Shown here in pieces: positions 35,276 to 46,036 of a stretch of 64,000 bases of DNA. The position numbers and the translations under genes were made by a program. Each line of letters opens with the position of its first letter. The first letter of the stretch is position 1. The notes below the pieces were generated by a model. That model worked only from the letters and a program-made list of their open reading frames with translations. It was not told the DNA's origin and searched no databases. Source of the DNA: Henricia sp. BOLD:AAB3569 (lineage: Eukaryota; Echinodermata; Asteroidea; Spinulosida; Echinasteridae); the NCBI GenBank assembly GCA_037783545.1, contig JBBELK010000620.1, positions 2,604,001-2,668,000 on the forward strand, read 5' to 3'.

Positions 35276-35539
35276 AAAGAAATTAGATTTGGAAGGATTT
35301 CTACCGAGAACCGGTTTAAGTGGCGCACGAGCCTTGGCAATATGGCTTCATACGGCGCCCCAATGGGATATAGACCGTTCACTAACACAAAACATCAACA
35401 CGAATGGCCGGCGGGGTGGCACACTCCAATAAACCCAGACAGGTTCACAGGACCGATGCTTATTGTGCAATCATTTCCACGTGCATATTATGAGGTAGAT
35501 CAGCTCACTATAACAGATAGGAATCTAATGCAGGCTTAA
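35276..35539 (+). CDS. Unrecognised candidate terminal exon (87 codons)
   Basis: The acceptor TTAGATTCCTTTCAG precedes 35276. The frame then stays open to TAA at 35537-35539 and extends upstream to 35123 without a stop. The peptide is rich in Trp, Tyr, Pro and Asn (for example MASYGAPMGYRPF, then EWPAGWHTPINPDRF), unlike the low-complexity frames nearby. It is in one of the few non-repetitive pieces here, between the Harbinger element and TTAA family 2 copy c. No family recognised; a Met-initiated version would start near 35342. Confidence 0.3.
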   Translation, partial: KEIRFGRISTENRFKWRTSLGNMASYGAPMGYRPFTNTKHQHEWPAGWHTPINPDRFTGPMLIVQSFPRAYYEVDQLTITDRNLMQA

Positions 35540-35861
35540 TTCGGTTAGTTTCAGGTTTATGTTGCAAATTGTTTCTATAAGAGGTTCATGAATTTAATTC
35601 GAAATAGCCGGAACTCGATTCTTTAATACTCACATTGTCAAGTCTTTGCGGATTCTTGAACTCTAAGACTTGCGGTGCTTGTTAAAGTACATTTCTTAGT
35701 CATATTTTCAGGTCTTTGCGGATTTTGGGAAATCTACCGTAAGACATACAATGCACGAGAAACTGCAAACAACTTGAATCACGGTGGTGAAGAAAACAAT
35801 CTGTGGATGGTACCTACTTTCTTTCATAACTTTCCGCGAATTCTACGAAAAATAAATCAAT
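35540..35861. other. Anonymous DNA
   Basis: AGTCTTTGCGGATT occurs twice (35641 and 35712), the second after TTTTCAG. The frame 35675-35884 runs into the next element and is not supported. Confidence 0.4.
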
Positions 35862-36368
35862 TTAAAGATAGTATACATGATTAGTAAACTGTTACAAATA
35901 GTTTTATCCCCCTGTGTGATTGAAGATATGCATGATTAAACCAACCTGAGCAAAAACCATCTCCGTACTTCGTCTAACTTCTGAGAAAACAGTCAAAAAA
36001 GGGTTTGCAGTCATTTCGCCCCAAAACCATTTCGCCCTGAACCATTTCGCCCTGAACCACGGCCAGTGCACGAAGTAGTTTTGGGGCGAAGTGGCATTTG
36101 GGCGATGTAGGTTTGGACGAAGTGATTTGGGGCGAAATGGCACTCGGGCGAAGTGGTTTGGGGGCGAAATTTTGTTGGGGCGAAATGAATTTTCGTCTCA
36201 TGAGACGAAAACTATTTGTTTTACTCATTTCTCAAAGACTATAGCACTTCAGACAAAACCATTTCAGGGGAAGTTTTCTACGGTCATCATGTTTATATTA
36301 TGTAAATTAGGCGTAAATCTGTGAACATTTCTGATTTTCGAGATACCAATCGTGTATACTGCCTTTAA
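35862..36368 (-). mobile_element. TTAA family 2 element, copy c
   Basis: Reverse orientation relative to copy a; TTAA at 35862-35865 and 36365-36368. It has the full TTCGCCC array and the TCTCATGAGA palindrome. Confidence 0.9.
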
Positions 36369-36622
36369 GGATGTCGCATTTTGAAATGTAAATCTACCTA
36401 CCACCTTTAGGCCTATAAAATGACGTTTGTTTCTACAGTATAAAAGGGCGTTGGCTTGGGTAAAATCGCCAATGCCTTTCCTAACGCTAGTTCATGCTTT
36501 TTATGTCAATCTCTTGCTAACTCTTCTTGAGGGAATCGTGAGGCAGTTAGGATAAGTACAGTGAGCATACACAGGCTGTAAGATGGTTATGATCCAAGAC
36601 AAAATGTTGCTATGTTTGATTA

Positions 36623-37277
36623 TACACTCGGCAAAAGAAGTTCTTGTAAAAGTTCAAATAATTTTTAAAAATAATTCATAAAAAGCACATTATTGTATAT
36701 CAATATGACCACACAATAGTTCTCTACCAGCATGATATGGAGTTAACGCGTGAGCAATCATGCATGGCTGGTTACACGCATTAAACAATAGCAAGTACAG
36801 TAACAGAAAATTGCAAGAAATGGAGCATTCAGTTATTCAATTGTGAAACAGTTTATGTGGCATAATGATCCATTGAAAGAAAAAAGCAGTATGTTTCTTT
36901 GCTGGGGGTTCATTATTGAACAAATCCCGTGCACATTGTCAAGTCAAAATTAAATGCCATTTTGAAAAGAAGAGGAAATTATCCATCTTGGATGCATCAT
37001 TATTCCACTGGAATTGTTAACAAAATTTAGGCCTGCAGGATGGACATGATTATTAGCATTTGAATGCTCCATTTCTTGCAATTTTCTGTTACTGTACTTG
37101 CTATTGTTTAATGCGTGTAACCAGCCATGCATGATTGCTCACGCGTTAACTCCATATCATGCTGGTAGAGAACTATTGTGTGGTCATATTGATATACAAT
37201 AATGTGCTTTTTATGAATTATTTTTAAAAATTATTTGAACTTTTACAAGTGTCCAAGAACTTCTTTTGCCGAGTGTA
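36623..37277. mobile_element. Long-arm foldback, TA-flanked
   Basis: TA|CACTCGGCAAAAGAAGTTCT and its reverse complement AGAACTTCTTTTGCCGAGTG|TA. The arms, about 36625-36831 and 37061-37275, are nearly perfect over more than 200 bp (including GTTAACGCGTGAGCAATCAT); loop about 230 bp. Same architecture and length as 17525-18181 but unrelated sequence. Confidence 0.9.
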
Positions 37278-38597
37278 CTATATAGCATTAGCTTTGTACT
37301 AGGCTATTCTACTGAGATGATCGGATTATCTGACCGTAGCTCTCTTGTAAGGTGGTCAGTTGACTTAAGGCTAGGATTAACGAAAGACGTCTACATCCAT
37401 TCGTTACAAAATCTTCTTATACTGTAGTAGTGGTAATGTACATGGGCTTATGGCAGCTGCATGAGGGGCAAATTGGTTTAGTTTACCCATGGAGGAAGAC
37501 ACTTCCTCCATGGTTTACCTGTTTCTGTTTCCTTGGGGAATATACAATAAGGGATTTCGTTTAAATTGAATGGTGTCTAGTGCCCTGAACTGCTTACCTA
37601 CAAATCCATTCGAAATTTTTACGGGAAAAGGTATTGGATTGGGCCTTTTTTGGTTGGTAGTACCTAAGCGTATGGAGATATAATTTATGGCATGGCGTTA
37701 GCGATGGGGTATAATCCATCCTGAGATATCAGGAAATTTCCACTCTGCAAAGCGACGTAACAGTACCCTGAGGAAACACACGCAAATCTGTGAAGTGAGC
37801 CGGCTGTTGTCTTGAGCCAACTCACGCCCGAGTCATTTTGATGTAATTTAACAATTCGGTCATGTTATGCCGAAAAGAAACGATTTCTATACTTTCTAGA
37901 AATTGTATTGGGTTCTGTTCCTTTTGACTGTCCCATTTCAAACGACGATCTTAATTTACTCCGCAGTTTTTCAAATTAATAACAGGGATGCATGCTGACG
38001 AATGTAATGGAACGGATTCCCCAGTATGCTTTAAATAGCAGCCAATCGTCGACGCGGACAACGGCCAGCATTACCGAGTACATGTATCACATGCATGCAC
38101 GGTGTTTACAATCTGCGCGCGTTACATTTGAATGCCTGCAATCATGCTGTAATGCACTGCCAAGCGTCCTGATTGGTCCAGCAGAGGCGACAAGATTTCT
38201 GTCGCTAGTCCCACCGCGAAATGGGGCCTTTTTCAACAGGGCCACTGTACGCAGGAGTTGGGGAGTGCGTTAAAGGGGCACTGTTGCAAGAGGATGGGTA
38301 TAATCAGGCGACAGATACGTTAAAGTGATATGGAGAATTTATTTATTTATTTATTTAAAGTGACACGAAGAATAAACGCCGTCTCTTCTAACCATTACGA
38401 GGAGCGGATGCCAATAACATTACAACGTCCTTTAGATTAAAAAGCTCTTTGCGGTGAAGGAGTTTACATTATCTCATAATGCACATCCGGCCCTTAATAG
38501 GTACAAAAAGTAGGGGCATCGTTTCGTAATATTCTGGTCCTGAGTTTCCTGTAAAGTAATAGGCCTAAGTTATCTCTCCAGACATGGAGAGAGAACC
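37278..38597. other. Anonymous DNA with a moderately CpG-rich patch
   Basis: 37992-38273 holds a 93-codon plus frame starting MLTNVMERIPQYALN, in a GC-richer stretch with CCAAT-like words (AGCCAATCG near 38040, GATTGGTCCA near 38172). No recognisable domain; not called. Confidence 0.35.
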
Positions 38598-39145
38598 TAC
38601 ACTGTAAACATTTCACGAGCACATTTTTGTCCCAAAATCATGAACACATGAGGCAGGTAACTGCTTATGGATGAGGTACCTGATGTGTTAGTGACTAGCA
38701 CTCCAAGTAGCTCAAGTAGATTAAACCACTGTCCCTCATGTGCATCAAGTGATGGTTTAATTTGTTAACTCGCGTCTCATGCACGTGTGGGGCCGGAAAA
38801 TTTAAAAAGTTAAATTGAATGGTCACTTCAGGTGTGTGAAGTGGTGGTCAGAGCGTGCTGAGCAGCATGTGTTGCACCTGAGGTGTAAGATGATTGACAA
38901 TCAAAAGTTTTTACTAAAAATAATTTCATCTCTCGCACATGAAGTGTTTCCATTTAAGCTTTGACTATCACACCAGGCACATGAAACACTTGAGGTGACA
39001 CTCGCCTCAACATGAAGTGACAGTCACCTCAACATGAGGTGAAACTCGCCTCACCATGAGGCGTATGCATTGCTCAGCGCAACACTTCAGGTGCATGAGC
39101 TTGGTAGAATCACGTGCATGATGTAGAGTCACTTTTTACAGTGTA
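38598..39145. mobile_element. CACTGTAAA-ended MITE with CATGAGGTG repeats inside
   Basis: TA|CACTGTAAAC at left, TTTTTACAGTG|TA at right. The interior is full of variants of CATGAGGTGA/TCACCTCATG, in both orientations. Ends like 7358 and 54269; internal motif different. Confidence 0.8.
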
Positions 39146-39273
39146 ATAGGCCTAAGTTTTCTTTCAAGACCGCAATAAATAAATAAGCGGTGTTACAAAA
39201 GAGACAACCAATATAGATTTGATAGTGAACAGAGCTTTCACCTAATAACAAATTACCTTCAGTAATTCACAAT

Positions 39274-39356
39274 AATAATAATAATAATGAAAATTTAAAT
39301 GCGCCGGTATCCATCAAAAAAGATGCTCATGGCGCAGAAAAAGATGCTCATGGCGC
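39274..39356 (-). mobile_element. LINE 3' tail fragment inserted in repeat B
   Basis: (AAT)n followed by GCGCCGGTATCCATC and AAGATGCTCATGGCGC, the latter duplicated. On the minus strand it reads as a retroelement 3' end finishing in (ATT)n. The paralogous site at 27379 (CACAATGTATAGC) is uninterrupted. Same sequence as 42992-43056. Confidence 0.75.
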
Positions 39357-40015
39357 AATGTATAGCAAGAGACTTGGAAATGTACCATAAGGATTTGTAA
39401 ACTTTCGCCGCAGCATGGAAATAAAATACGTGCCATCGCAAAGTGAGCTTCGTCTGATCTAAGAAAATGAATCACCAATGTCATTTTGATAGAAACATAC
39501 CTGTTTCATTTAACATCCAGAACGTTCACAATATAAAGGACGTGCATTCAAAGTTTGTTCGATGATGTGATGTTTAGATTGGCGTTTATCTCACTTGAGA
39601 TGAATTTTTCAACAAACGTACACGTTCTTGTCATACACTCTCAGAACGTTGGTTAAATATCACTGGTTAAAATATCTTGGTTAAAAATCTCCCAATGTTG
39701 GTTAAATTCTATGAGTTGGGTAACATTTTCTTTAACAGTTGGTTAATTACTATTCTGCTTTCAAGTTGGGTAAACTGCATGTTGCGTAAAATATAAGATC
39801 GGATGGTTGTATTTTAACCTAACCAACCCTGGTTATAATTTATTACCCCCCACAAAGGTAAGTTGGTTAACAAATTTGCCCAACCAAGTCACTTGGTGTC
39901 CATCGAAAGCTGCCATTTGTGAATGGCAGCATTCGGCAGTGCAGCCAATTCGTTTTTCACGCGTCGCGTTGTCGTGTGCACGTTGTATTATGCACACACA
40001 CTACAAAAACAATTA

Positions 40016-40085
40016 ATGGCGAAAGTCGACGGTGACCAGCACTGAATCAGCGGTGTTTCTGAGCGATATTTACGGCTTTTTGAAG
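40016..40085 (+). pseudogene. Copy 2 of the candidate first exon, with a stop codon
   Basis: Same 70-nt ATG segment and GAAG|GTAAGA donor as 28976-29045, but codon 10 is TGA (40043-40045) rather than CGA. Read-through is impossible, so if this was an exon the copy is dead. Confidence 0.35.
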
Positions 40086-40268
40086 GTAAGACCGTACATT
40101 CGTAGACTGTGTATATTAGTGGTTGCTAGCAGAAATGTTTGGGAGACCTTTTCGAAGGTCTAAGCCGACACGAACGTGTTATTATTATTATGTTTTAACC
40201 ATGCACGCACGGCTGGTGTCGCGTGCTCGATCCACCGGCGTGTAAATTTTTCCGGATGACGCAATAGG

Positions 40269-40719
40269 AATGCATAGTTCCGAGATCGCCCAGTTAACCC
40301 CGCCCCTTAGATATTGTTGCTATGTGCTCACAAGCCATCGCAAAAAAATGGCGACACAACGTACAAAGCAACGGGACTCGGCATGGAAAGCACAGATTCA
40401 TTGGAGAAAACTCAAAGGTATTTATGTTTTAGGGTCGACAGTTACCGTAGCACACACTGAGCGAAGGGCTAGTAATGCAGGGATGACATATATTCATAAA
40501 AATGCGCTTTCCTACCTTTAAACAGCGAATCGCCCGACATTGAAACCAAAATTCACCCGGTCACTGGCGCATAGCCTACAACATGTACAAACTGTATGGG
40601 CAGAAAATCGCGTGATTGTGTGATGATTGCATCACTTTGACCTATGTGGGCGCCGTCTGCTAGCTCTGTTGTGATTGGTCGGCGGGTTCGGCTTGATTGA
40701 CAGGTCGGAACTATGCATT
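40269..40719 (+). mobile_element. ATGCATAG-ended TIR element, copy 1, with exon-like segment
   Basis: Ends AATGCATAGTTCCGA and TCGGAACTATGCATT. The second copy is at 58021-58440. Target duplication not resolved. Inside is an ATG segment that ends at a splice donor (40348-40417). Superfamily unknown. Confidence 0.85.
40348..40417 (+). CDS. Candidate first exon inside a TIR element (23 codons plus 1 nt)
   Basis: ATGGCGACACAACGTACAAA runs open to CTCAAAG|GTATTT. Peptide MATQRTKQRDSAWKAQIHWR plus KLK: basic and tryptophan-containing. Exon length is 70 nt with a phase-1 donor, as at 28976-29045, though the sequences are unrelated. Probably the retained start of a transposase gene whose other exons were deleted. 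Confidence 0.3.
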
Positions 40720-40888
40720 TCCGGCTGAGCCGGAAGATTCAGCACTGCACGAAGCGGTGCACTTTTGTTATGCAGTGCGCATGACGTTGCATTACGTAGA
40801 TGACCAAATTTGGTCATCCCGGATAAATTTACATGGCGGTTAAATTTACACGCGCACCTGTCTTCTCCATGGTGCACGGTGGTACACA

Positions 40889-41336
40889 TATGTGACCCGC
40901 TCTGCGAAAAAAGGTATTAAAGGCACAGGCTCGTCAGCAATGCGCGCCCGCCAAATTTGTGCCACGCAATACGGAGCTCCATAGCAAAGGCATGGAGCTG
41001 CGTGTTTCGAGCACGAATTTGGCGGGCGCGCATTGCTGACGAGCCTGTGCCTTTAAGTCGCGCTCGCTAGTATTCTTAAATCTGTGGCATTTCTACGCTC
41101 ATTAAAATACCAAAACACAAAAGAAATTCCAGGCGTAACGCAGACATTCCAGGGGGAACACAGACATTCCAGGGGGGAACACAGACATTCCAGGCGGTAT
41201 CTGGGCAACGCCAGGAATTTCCATTGTGTTTTGGTATTTTATTGAGCGTGGATTTGCCGCGGATTTCTTTTTGTGGTCGTAAAAAGAATACTAGCCAGCG
41301 TGACTTAATACCCTTTTTCGCAGAGCGGGTCACATA
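40889..41336. mobile_element. TATGTGAC-ended TIR element with a nested TTAA MITE in its left arm
   Basis: Ends TATGTGACCCGCTCTGCGAA and its reverse complement. The arms continue through GGTATTAAGTC and CTAGTATTCTT. The left arm is split by 40917-41056; the right arm keeps the intact TTAA (41305-41308). The interior has three units of GGGAACACAGACATTCCAGG. Relative at 48173-48738, with a different outer terminus but the same interior. Confidence 0.9.
40917..41056. mobile_element. TTAA family 3 palindromic MITE, copy 1 (nested)
   Basis: TTAA at 40917-40920 and 41053-41056; ends AGGCACAGGCTCGTCAGC and its exact reverse complement. Nearly the entire 132 bp is a palindrome with the centre around CATAGCAAAGGCATGG. 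Second copy at 57676-57815. Confidence 0.93.
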
Positions 41337-41402
41337 ATGTGTGTACTCGTAGTCCGTGCGTTGTGCTAGTGTACGTAGTACATTGTACATAAATCATACT
41401 GG

Positions 41403-41665
41403 CTATGCACGGCCTTCGTACCCCACCCCTCCCTATTCCCCCACCCCCAGGCTGTCCCACCCACGGCTAAGGTTTGCCATTTATTTCGTGTGATAAATTT
41501 CCCACCCCCTGGGGCAAAATGTGGGTGGCAAAATCTTCACCCATGTATAGGGGCAAAACATGCACGTTGAAAATTTAATTTTAATGACTATGCGTCGTGA
41601 ACAAATCCCAACCTACATGTAAGGGGTGCATGGGGCACCGCGGGGAAGGGGTGGAATTGATAGAA
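41403..41665. mobile_element. C-rich MITE relic
   Basis: CCCACCCCTGGGGCAAAA-like blocks and GGGGCAAAACATGCACG resemble 57146-57425, with TATGCACGG at the left and GGTGCATGG at the right. Ends are diverged. Confidence 0.45.
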
Positions 41666-41939
41666 AGAATTTCGTTTACTGGTCGCCACTTAGTCTCCTT
41701 TTTAATAACCACCAAAACGTGTTAAAACGAGTGAAAAACATTCACCAATTTCCTTGAAAATCCTTAACCTCAAGTTTCTGCCCTGTTCTATAGAAACGCA
41801 CGTAGCGACCAGTGAACGGAACTCGCACCCATATTTTTGTAGGCATTACAAGCCAAGATTGGATAGATGTCATACATACATGTACTATACTTATAGTCTT
41901 TGTTTCATTTTGTTTATCCATACAGCATGAGCAATTTAA

Positions 41940-42691
41940 TAGACTATGTAAGTCTCGCGGCAAAGGTCAAATCTGAGCTTCCGGGCACAACACGACTAAA
42001 CGCCTATTCCTATAACACGGGCGAGATTTTGTTTTTGTATATAAATTTTTCTGTCCAATCTTAAGTATACAACCGACCCGAAAGTGATTCGGGTAACTAA
42101 AATGTTTTTTTACAATATATAATACATGCATAATTATCTCTAAAAACGATAACAATTTATTAAAATTTCGTGACCTGAATAAATTTCTCTGCTAGCATAT
42201 TCTTCATCCAATTTGGAATGGATGACCCAAGTGTGGATTCATGTGAAAATGAATGCTTCGAACTTGGGCACTCTAAAAAAAGCCTGCAAGCTCTACTTTT
42301 GGTAGATGGCGTTTCGCCTATCGCTAGCGAGGTCTATATGTACACTGTAGGCCTACGTACGTCGGCTTCTGTGCGTGTTGCATATCTTTTGCTGCATGTA
42401 GTTTACGATCTTCAAAGATTGACTTGTCGGCTCAGAAAAGATCGTGAATTTTTACATTTCGATTGCTTATTTTTGATTATATACCCCACTTCATCAATTG
42501 GAATGCAAGATTTTATTTACAGATACGCGTTTTGGGCCGTCTGAGTTTACAAAAACCTGCGTAAACAAAATAATCCAAGAATTTCGCTCGCGACGTGCGT
42601 TGAAGGGATAGGGTTTTAATTTGTTTGTGCCCGGAAATAACAGTGGTCTCGCGCGGTCTCGTACGTTCGCGAGGTCAACTTACATAGTCTA
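41940..42691. mobile_element. TA-flanked ~750-bp TIR element, copy 2
   Basis: Same ends (GACTATGTAAG / CTTACATAGTC, TA-flanked) and interior as 22689-23423, with small indels that shift frames relative to copy 1. Confidence 0.87.
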
Positions 42692-42991
42692 TAACAACAT
42701 GGTCGTGACATCACACTCCATCTGACTATACTGCTATCTTCGTGATAATCACACTGGCGAGGGCCCTGATGGATCATTCTGATGGAAACACTAAAAGCGG
42801 TTTATTACATTCAAGCAGAGTTTTAGCAGACACAACGTGCTGAACATGATAACCAAATCATCTGATCAGCCGTTTGGCATTTGGCGTGTGAACATGATGA
42901 CCACTGCGGCTGCCCCACAGTAAACTGGTGTGAGAATAATAAAAGCCCGAATACATAAATTGTTTAATTTAGTGGACAGAATGATTGTAAT
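42692..42991. other. Anonymous DNA
   Basis: No partner repeat and no supported gene. Confidence 0.45.
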
Positions 42992-43056
42992 GTAATAATA
43001 ATAATGAACATTTATAATGCGCCGGTATCCATCAAACAAGATGCTCATGGCGCTGC
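42992..43056 (-). mobile_element. LINE 3' tail fragment
   Basis: AATAATAATAATGAACATTT followed by GCGCCGGTATCCATC and GATGCTCATGGCGC, as at 39274-39356. A 5'-truncated retroposon end. Confidence 0.65.
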
Positions 43057-43139
43057 GAGACACATTAAAAATATAATATCACAATCATGGAGTTCAGTCA
43101 GTTAATGAGATTTCATCAAATGTATGCTGTATGCAAATG

Positions 43140-43373
43140 TACAGTTGTAGTCGGAAGTTTACATACAACTGTGTTAAAACTGGTGTGCTTAAACTTGCGT
43201 TGTCACCATTTTTGTAACAGTCTTTACTAAGTCGTGATTTTGTGGAATTCCTAATGTGCTTGCAGTACTTAAAACATAGCTTGCACACCTTGCAATGGTT
43301 CGGGTAGTCCTGTTTACCATTTTAGGTGATGATGGTAGTGGTGTATGTATGTAAACTTCTGACTTCAAATGTA
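43140..43373 (+). mobile_element. Tc1-like MITE with Sleeping-Beauty-type ends, copy 1
   Basis: TA|CAGTTGTAGTCGGAAGTTTA at the left and CTTCTGACTTCAAATG|TA at the right. CAGTTGAAGTCGGAAGTTTA-type ends are known from Tc1-family fish and invertebrate transposons. About 230 bp, no transposase. Copies at 45724-46036 and 62772-63235. Confidence 0.85.
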
Positions 43374-43813
43374 TGCTGACTGTAGTTTATATGATTCACA
43401 GGTACACAGACAAACCTGCATTTTGACCACTTTTTTATTCAGAACAAACTTTCCATGCATTGTAAGCTAATCGTAACTAAATGGAAATTGTGTTCGTGTT
43501 ATTTTGCAACCCGAAGTCAACCTTTCTTCGCCTGCGTAAACCACAAAAGAAACAAAAATACGCTCTTCACCAACTTACAGCTCAGCTAAACGTCTTTCAA
43601 GCATTCTCAAACTCATTGTTAACACAGTGTGATGTGAAACATCTAAAGATGAACATGTTTGAAGGAAGCCAAATACTTTGATTCAGAAAATGTCAGGATA
43701 TATTTGAGCTATTGTTGCTTTGACCTATGTACATTCAATACAGTACATGAAATATCCAAAATATTTAGTGTCATTTATTCCCATCTCCCAAACGTCTTAA
43801 ATAACTGATAACA
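43374..43813. other. Anonymous DNA
   Basis: A 66-codon frame 43481-43681 is not recognised. No partner repeat. Confidence 0.4.
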
Positions 43814-44091
43814 GTAAATTAACCAACTGTTGGTAAAATATTTCCCAATTACTGTGAACAGCATTTCAGTAAATTGCCCATCCATTCGGGTATAACCAAC
43901 TGCATGGTTAAAATTTGCCAAACTCACCATTAACCAACAGATTGGTTAAAATAGAATTAACCAATAATTGGTTAACAAATTTAACCAACCACGTATTAAA
44001 ATTTAACCAACCTGGGTTGGTTAAGGTTTTAACTAACTGTTGGGATGTTCACCTGGTAATACATGGTTGGTTAAGATCTTAACCAAGTAGA
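43814..44091. repeat. Array of TTAACCAAC/GTTGGTTAA words
   Basis: Dense variants of GTTGGTTAA in both orientations, as in 27657-27913 and 39636-39890. Probably an older member of that element family; ends are not visible. Confidence 0.6.
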
Positions 44092-44192
44092 AGCATCAAT
44101 GATCTGCCGTGCCAGTTTGCTCAATCACAGATTCTCATCAACTGCCACGGGACGTATAAATATACCTCTACAAAAAACTATGAATTGTAGGA

Positions 44193-44474
44193 TAGGGCGA
44201 CAAATCGTGTGTAAAAAAGGTATATTAGGGCGACGTGCTCAATAGGGCGACATTTTGGTGTCGCCCTAATATTTTTGAGTTTAAAATTCATTTGTTTAGG
44301 TCAAAAACCATTTTTTTTAAATCGAGAACCATTTTTATTAGGTCTGGAACTGTCTCTCTTAGGTCTGTGACCATCTCTGGAAGCTTTGGGTAAAAAAATA
44401 AGGTGTCATTTTGAGAGATTCTTGCCGAAATTTCGGTGGTCTCCGGTGAGAGTCTTGCCGAAATGTCGCCCTAT
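44193..44474. mobile_element. TAGGGCGACA-ended MITE
   Basis: TAGGGCGACA at 44193 is inverted at the right as TGTCGCCCTA near 44464-44473. Two further internal copies of the terminal word, one a local hairpin (TAGGGCGACATTTTGGTGTC at 44252), suggest a rearranged or nested end. Confidence 0.65.
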
Positions 44475-44505
44475 TGCGTCATTCAGCGTTCTTTAAATCA
44501 GTGTT

Positions 44506-44820
44506 ATCATCATCATCATCATCATCATCATCATCGTCACTTTATTTCCATACTCAATACACAGAATATATATAATAATTTTTAGGGAACAAAAGGAAAA
44601 AGTATGAGTACAGAGGGAATCCACAAAAAGCAAAGCTTGTCGAGTGTTGATTCCCTAGAAGTAAACACATATTACAGTCAAAAGAGGAAATAATAGTGAA
44701 TAACTACGACATTGGTGTGAAAGTACAGATAAATCAAAGAAAGTAAAAGTACATGTAAAAAGAACATTTAACTTAACGGGCTATTACGGAAACATGATCG
44801 TTAAAATAAAAATCATGCCG
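44506..44820 (-). mobile_element. LINE 3' end with (GAT)n tail
   Basis: (ATC)n at 44506-44535 followed by GTCACTTTATTTCC. Read on the minus strand this is GGAAATAAAGTGAC plus (GAT)n, a typical non-LTR retrotransposon 3' terminus with a polyadenylation-like AATAAA. Upstream extent uncertain; no coding part recognisable. Confidence 0.6.
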
Positions 44821-45723
44821 AAATGGATTAATTCGGTCGAAATCAAAAAAGTAACAAATTAATTGATAAGCATTAAATTAAACGCAAGCTACATAAATCA
44901 AGGTTATATAGTAAGAAGACAATGATTATTAGTCAATACATATCAATGTGGCTTTGTTCACTATATTACGACCAGTCATTACATCAACCCCTTTTACGAT
45001 CTACACTCTCAGAACGTTGGTTAAAATGCTTAACCAAACTGCCGCCATAAGATCAGAATGGCAAACGGCCATTAGACAGATTCCTCTTGTGATTATAAGT
45101 ACTGAATAAATTAAAGAGATCTGATAACATCTTTGTTGGAAAAGCCATCAGCGTGATAAGGCTGATGGAGTGGCGAGCTAGAGCATCTCGATGCGTGGTG
45201 TAATCTATACAAACTATACCATCGATCAGTCAGGCAATATACCGTGCAATGCATGGAAAATATGAAATTACCGGAACTAAAGCGGAGGATAACACTAACC
45301 AACGCGCATATCAACCCGCTACTTCCGAGAACAGAAAGGGTAATATATCTCCGCGCGGTGCACTTACGTTTCCACTAATGGCAATGTAACTGTGATTAAT
45401 TGGGGGTATTTAAGACATCACTCCGGCGTCCATAACCGAGGATGATGAATTTATTTCTTTGTTTTCTTGCTGTGGAGATTCTCTTTTGGATAATGGAAGC
45501 TTTTCAAGAAGGCAGGTGGGATTTCAAGCTGTCTGTTATTAATTGCCTCATCTCTGCAGCGGTGACGCTACCAGAACGAGAAGACACGTAAGGATAAATA
45601 AAAGAGTGTAAACGCTTCCATTATCTTGATTAGTTTTGGAGTTTGTATTGTATATTTCGTGGTATATTAATTACATTAGATTGATAAGACAAGGATAAGA
45701 CATTGTACATAAGATAAGACATG
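44821..45723. other. Anonymous DNA with a CACTCTCAG fragment
   Basis: 45004-45040 carries CACTCTCAGAACGTTGGTTA, the left end of the element in repeat B, without a visible right end. Nothing else supported. Confidence 0.45.
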
Positions 45724-46036
45724 TACAGTATAAGTCAGAAGAATAAATACATGTACACGTCACCACTACCATCATCACCCAAAATGGTAAACAGGACTAC
45801 CCGAACCATTGCAAGGTGTACTGGTCTAACACGGACACACTTGTGGGGTACCAAACACAATGGAACAAAGGTACCCCATAAAGAAATTCAAAAGGAACAA
45901 TGGTACCCCACAGAGGAATTCTAAAGAAAAGGGAAAATAGGACAACAATGCATGTACCCCATAAACCCCTGTGTACACAGATGGTCTTAACACTTGGTTG
46001 CATACAGTTGTATTTATACTTCAGACTTCAACTGTA
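45724..46036 (-). mobile_element. Tc1-like MITE, copy 2, with internal extra segment
   Basis: TA at 45724-45725 and 46035-46036. The right end CAGACTTCAACTG and ATTTATACTTC match copy 3 (62772) in reverse. The middle (about 45842-45966) has GGGGTACC/GGTACCCC inverted words absent from copies 1 and 3, probably another nested element. Confidence 0.8.

Larger units (their letters stand above)
39255..40093 (+). repeat. Dispersed repeats B and D, copy 2
   Basis: Collinear with 27361-28012 plus 28949-29053. It lacks the 936-bp Harbinger-like insertion, providing the empty site at 39990, but carries a LINE-tail insertion at 39274-39356. It includes the same CCAAT-like promoter segment and exon-like segment. 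Confidence 0.88.

Noticed and set aside
44506..44535. Stand-alone ATC microsatellite
   Set aside because: The adjoining GTCACTTTATTTCC shows it is the tail of a minus-strand LINE end.
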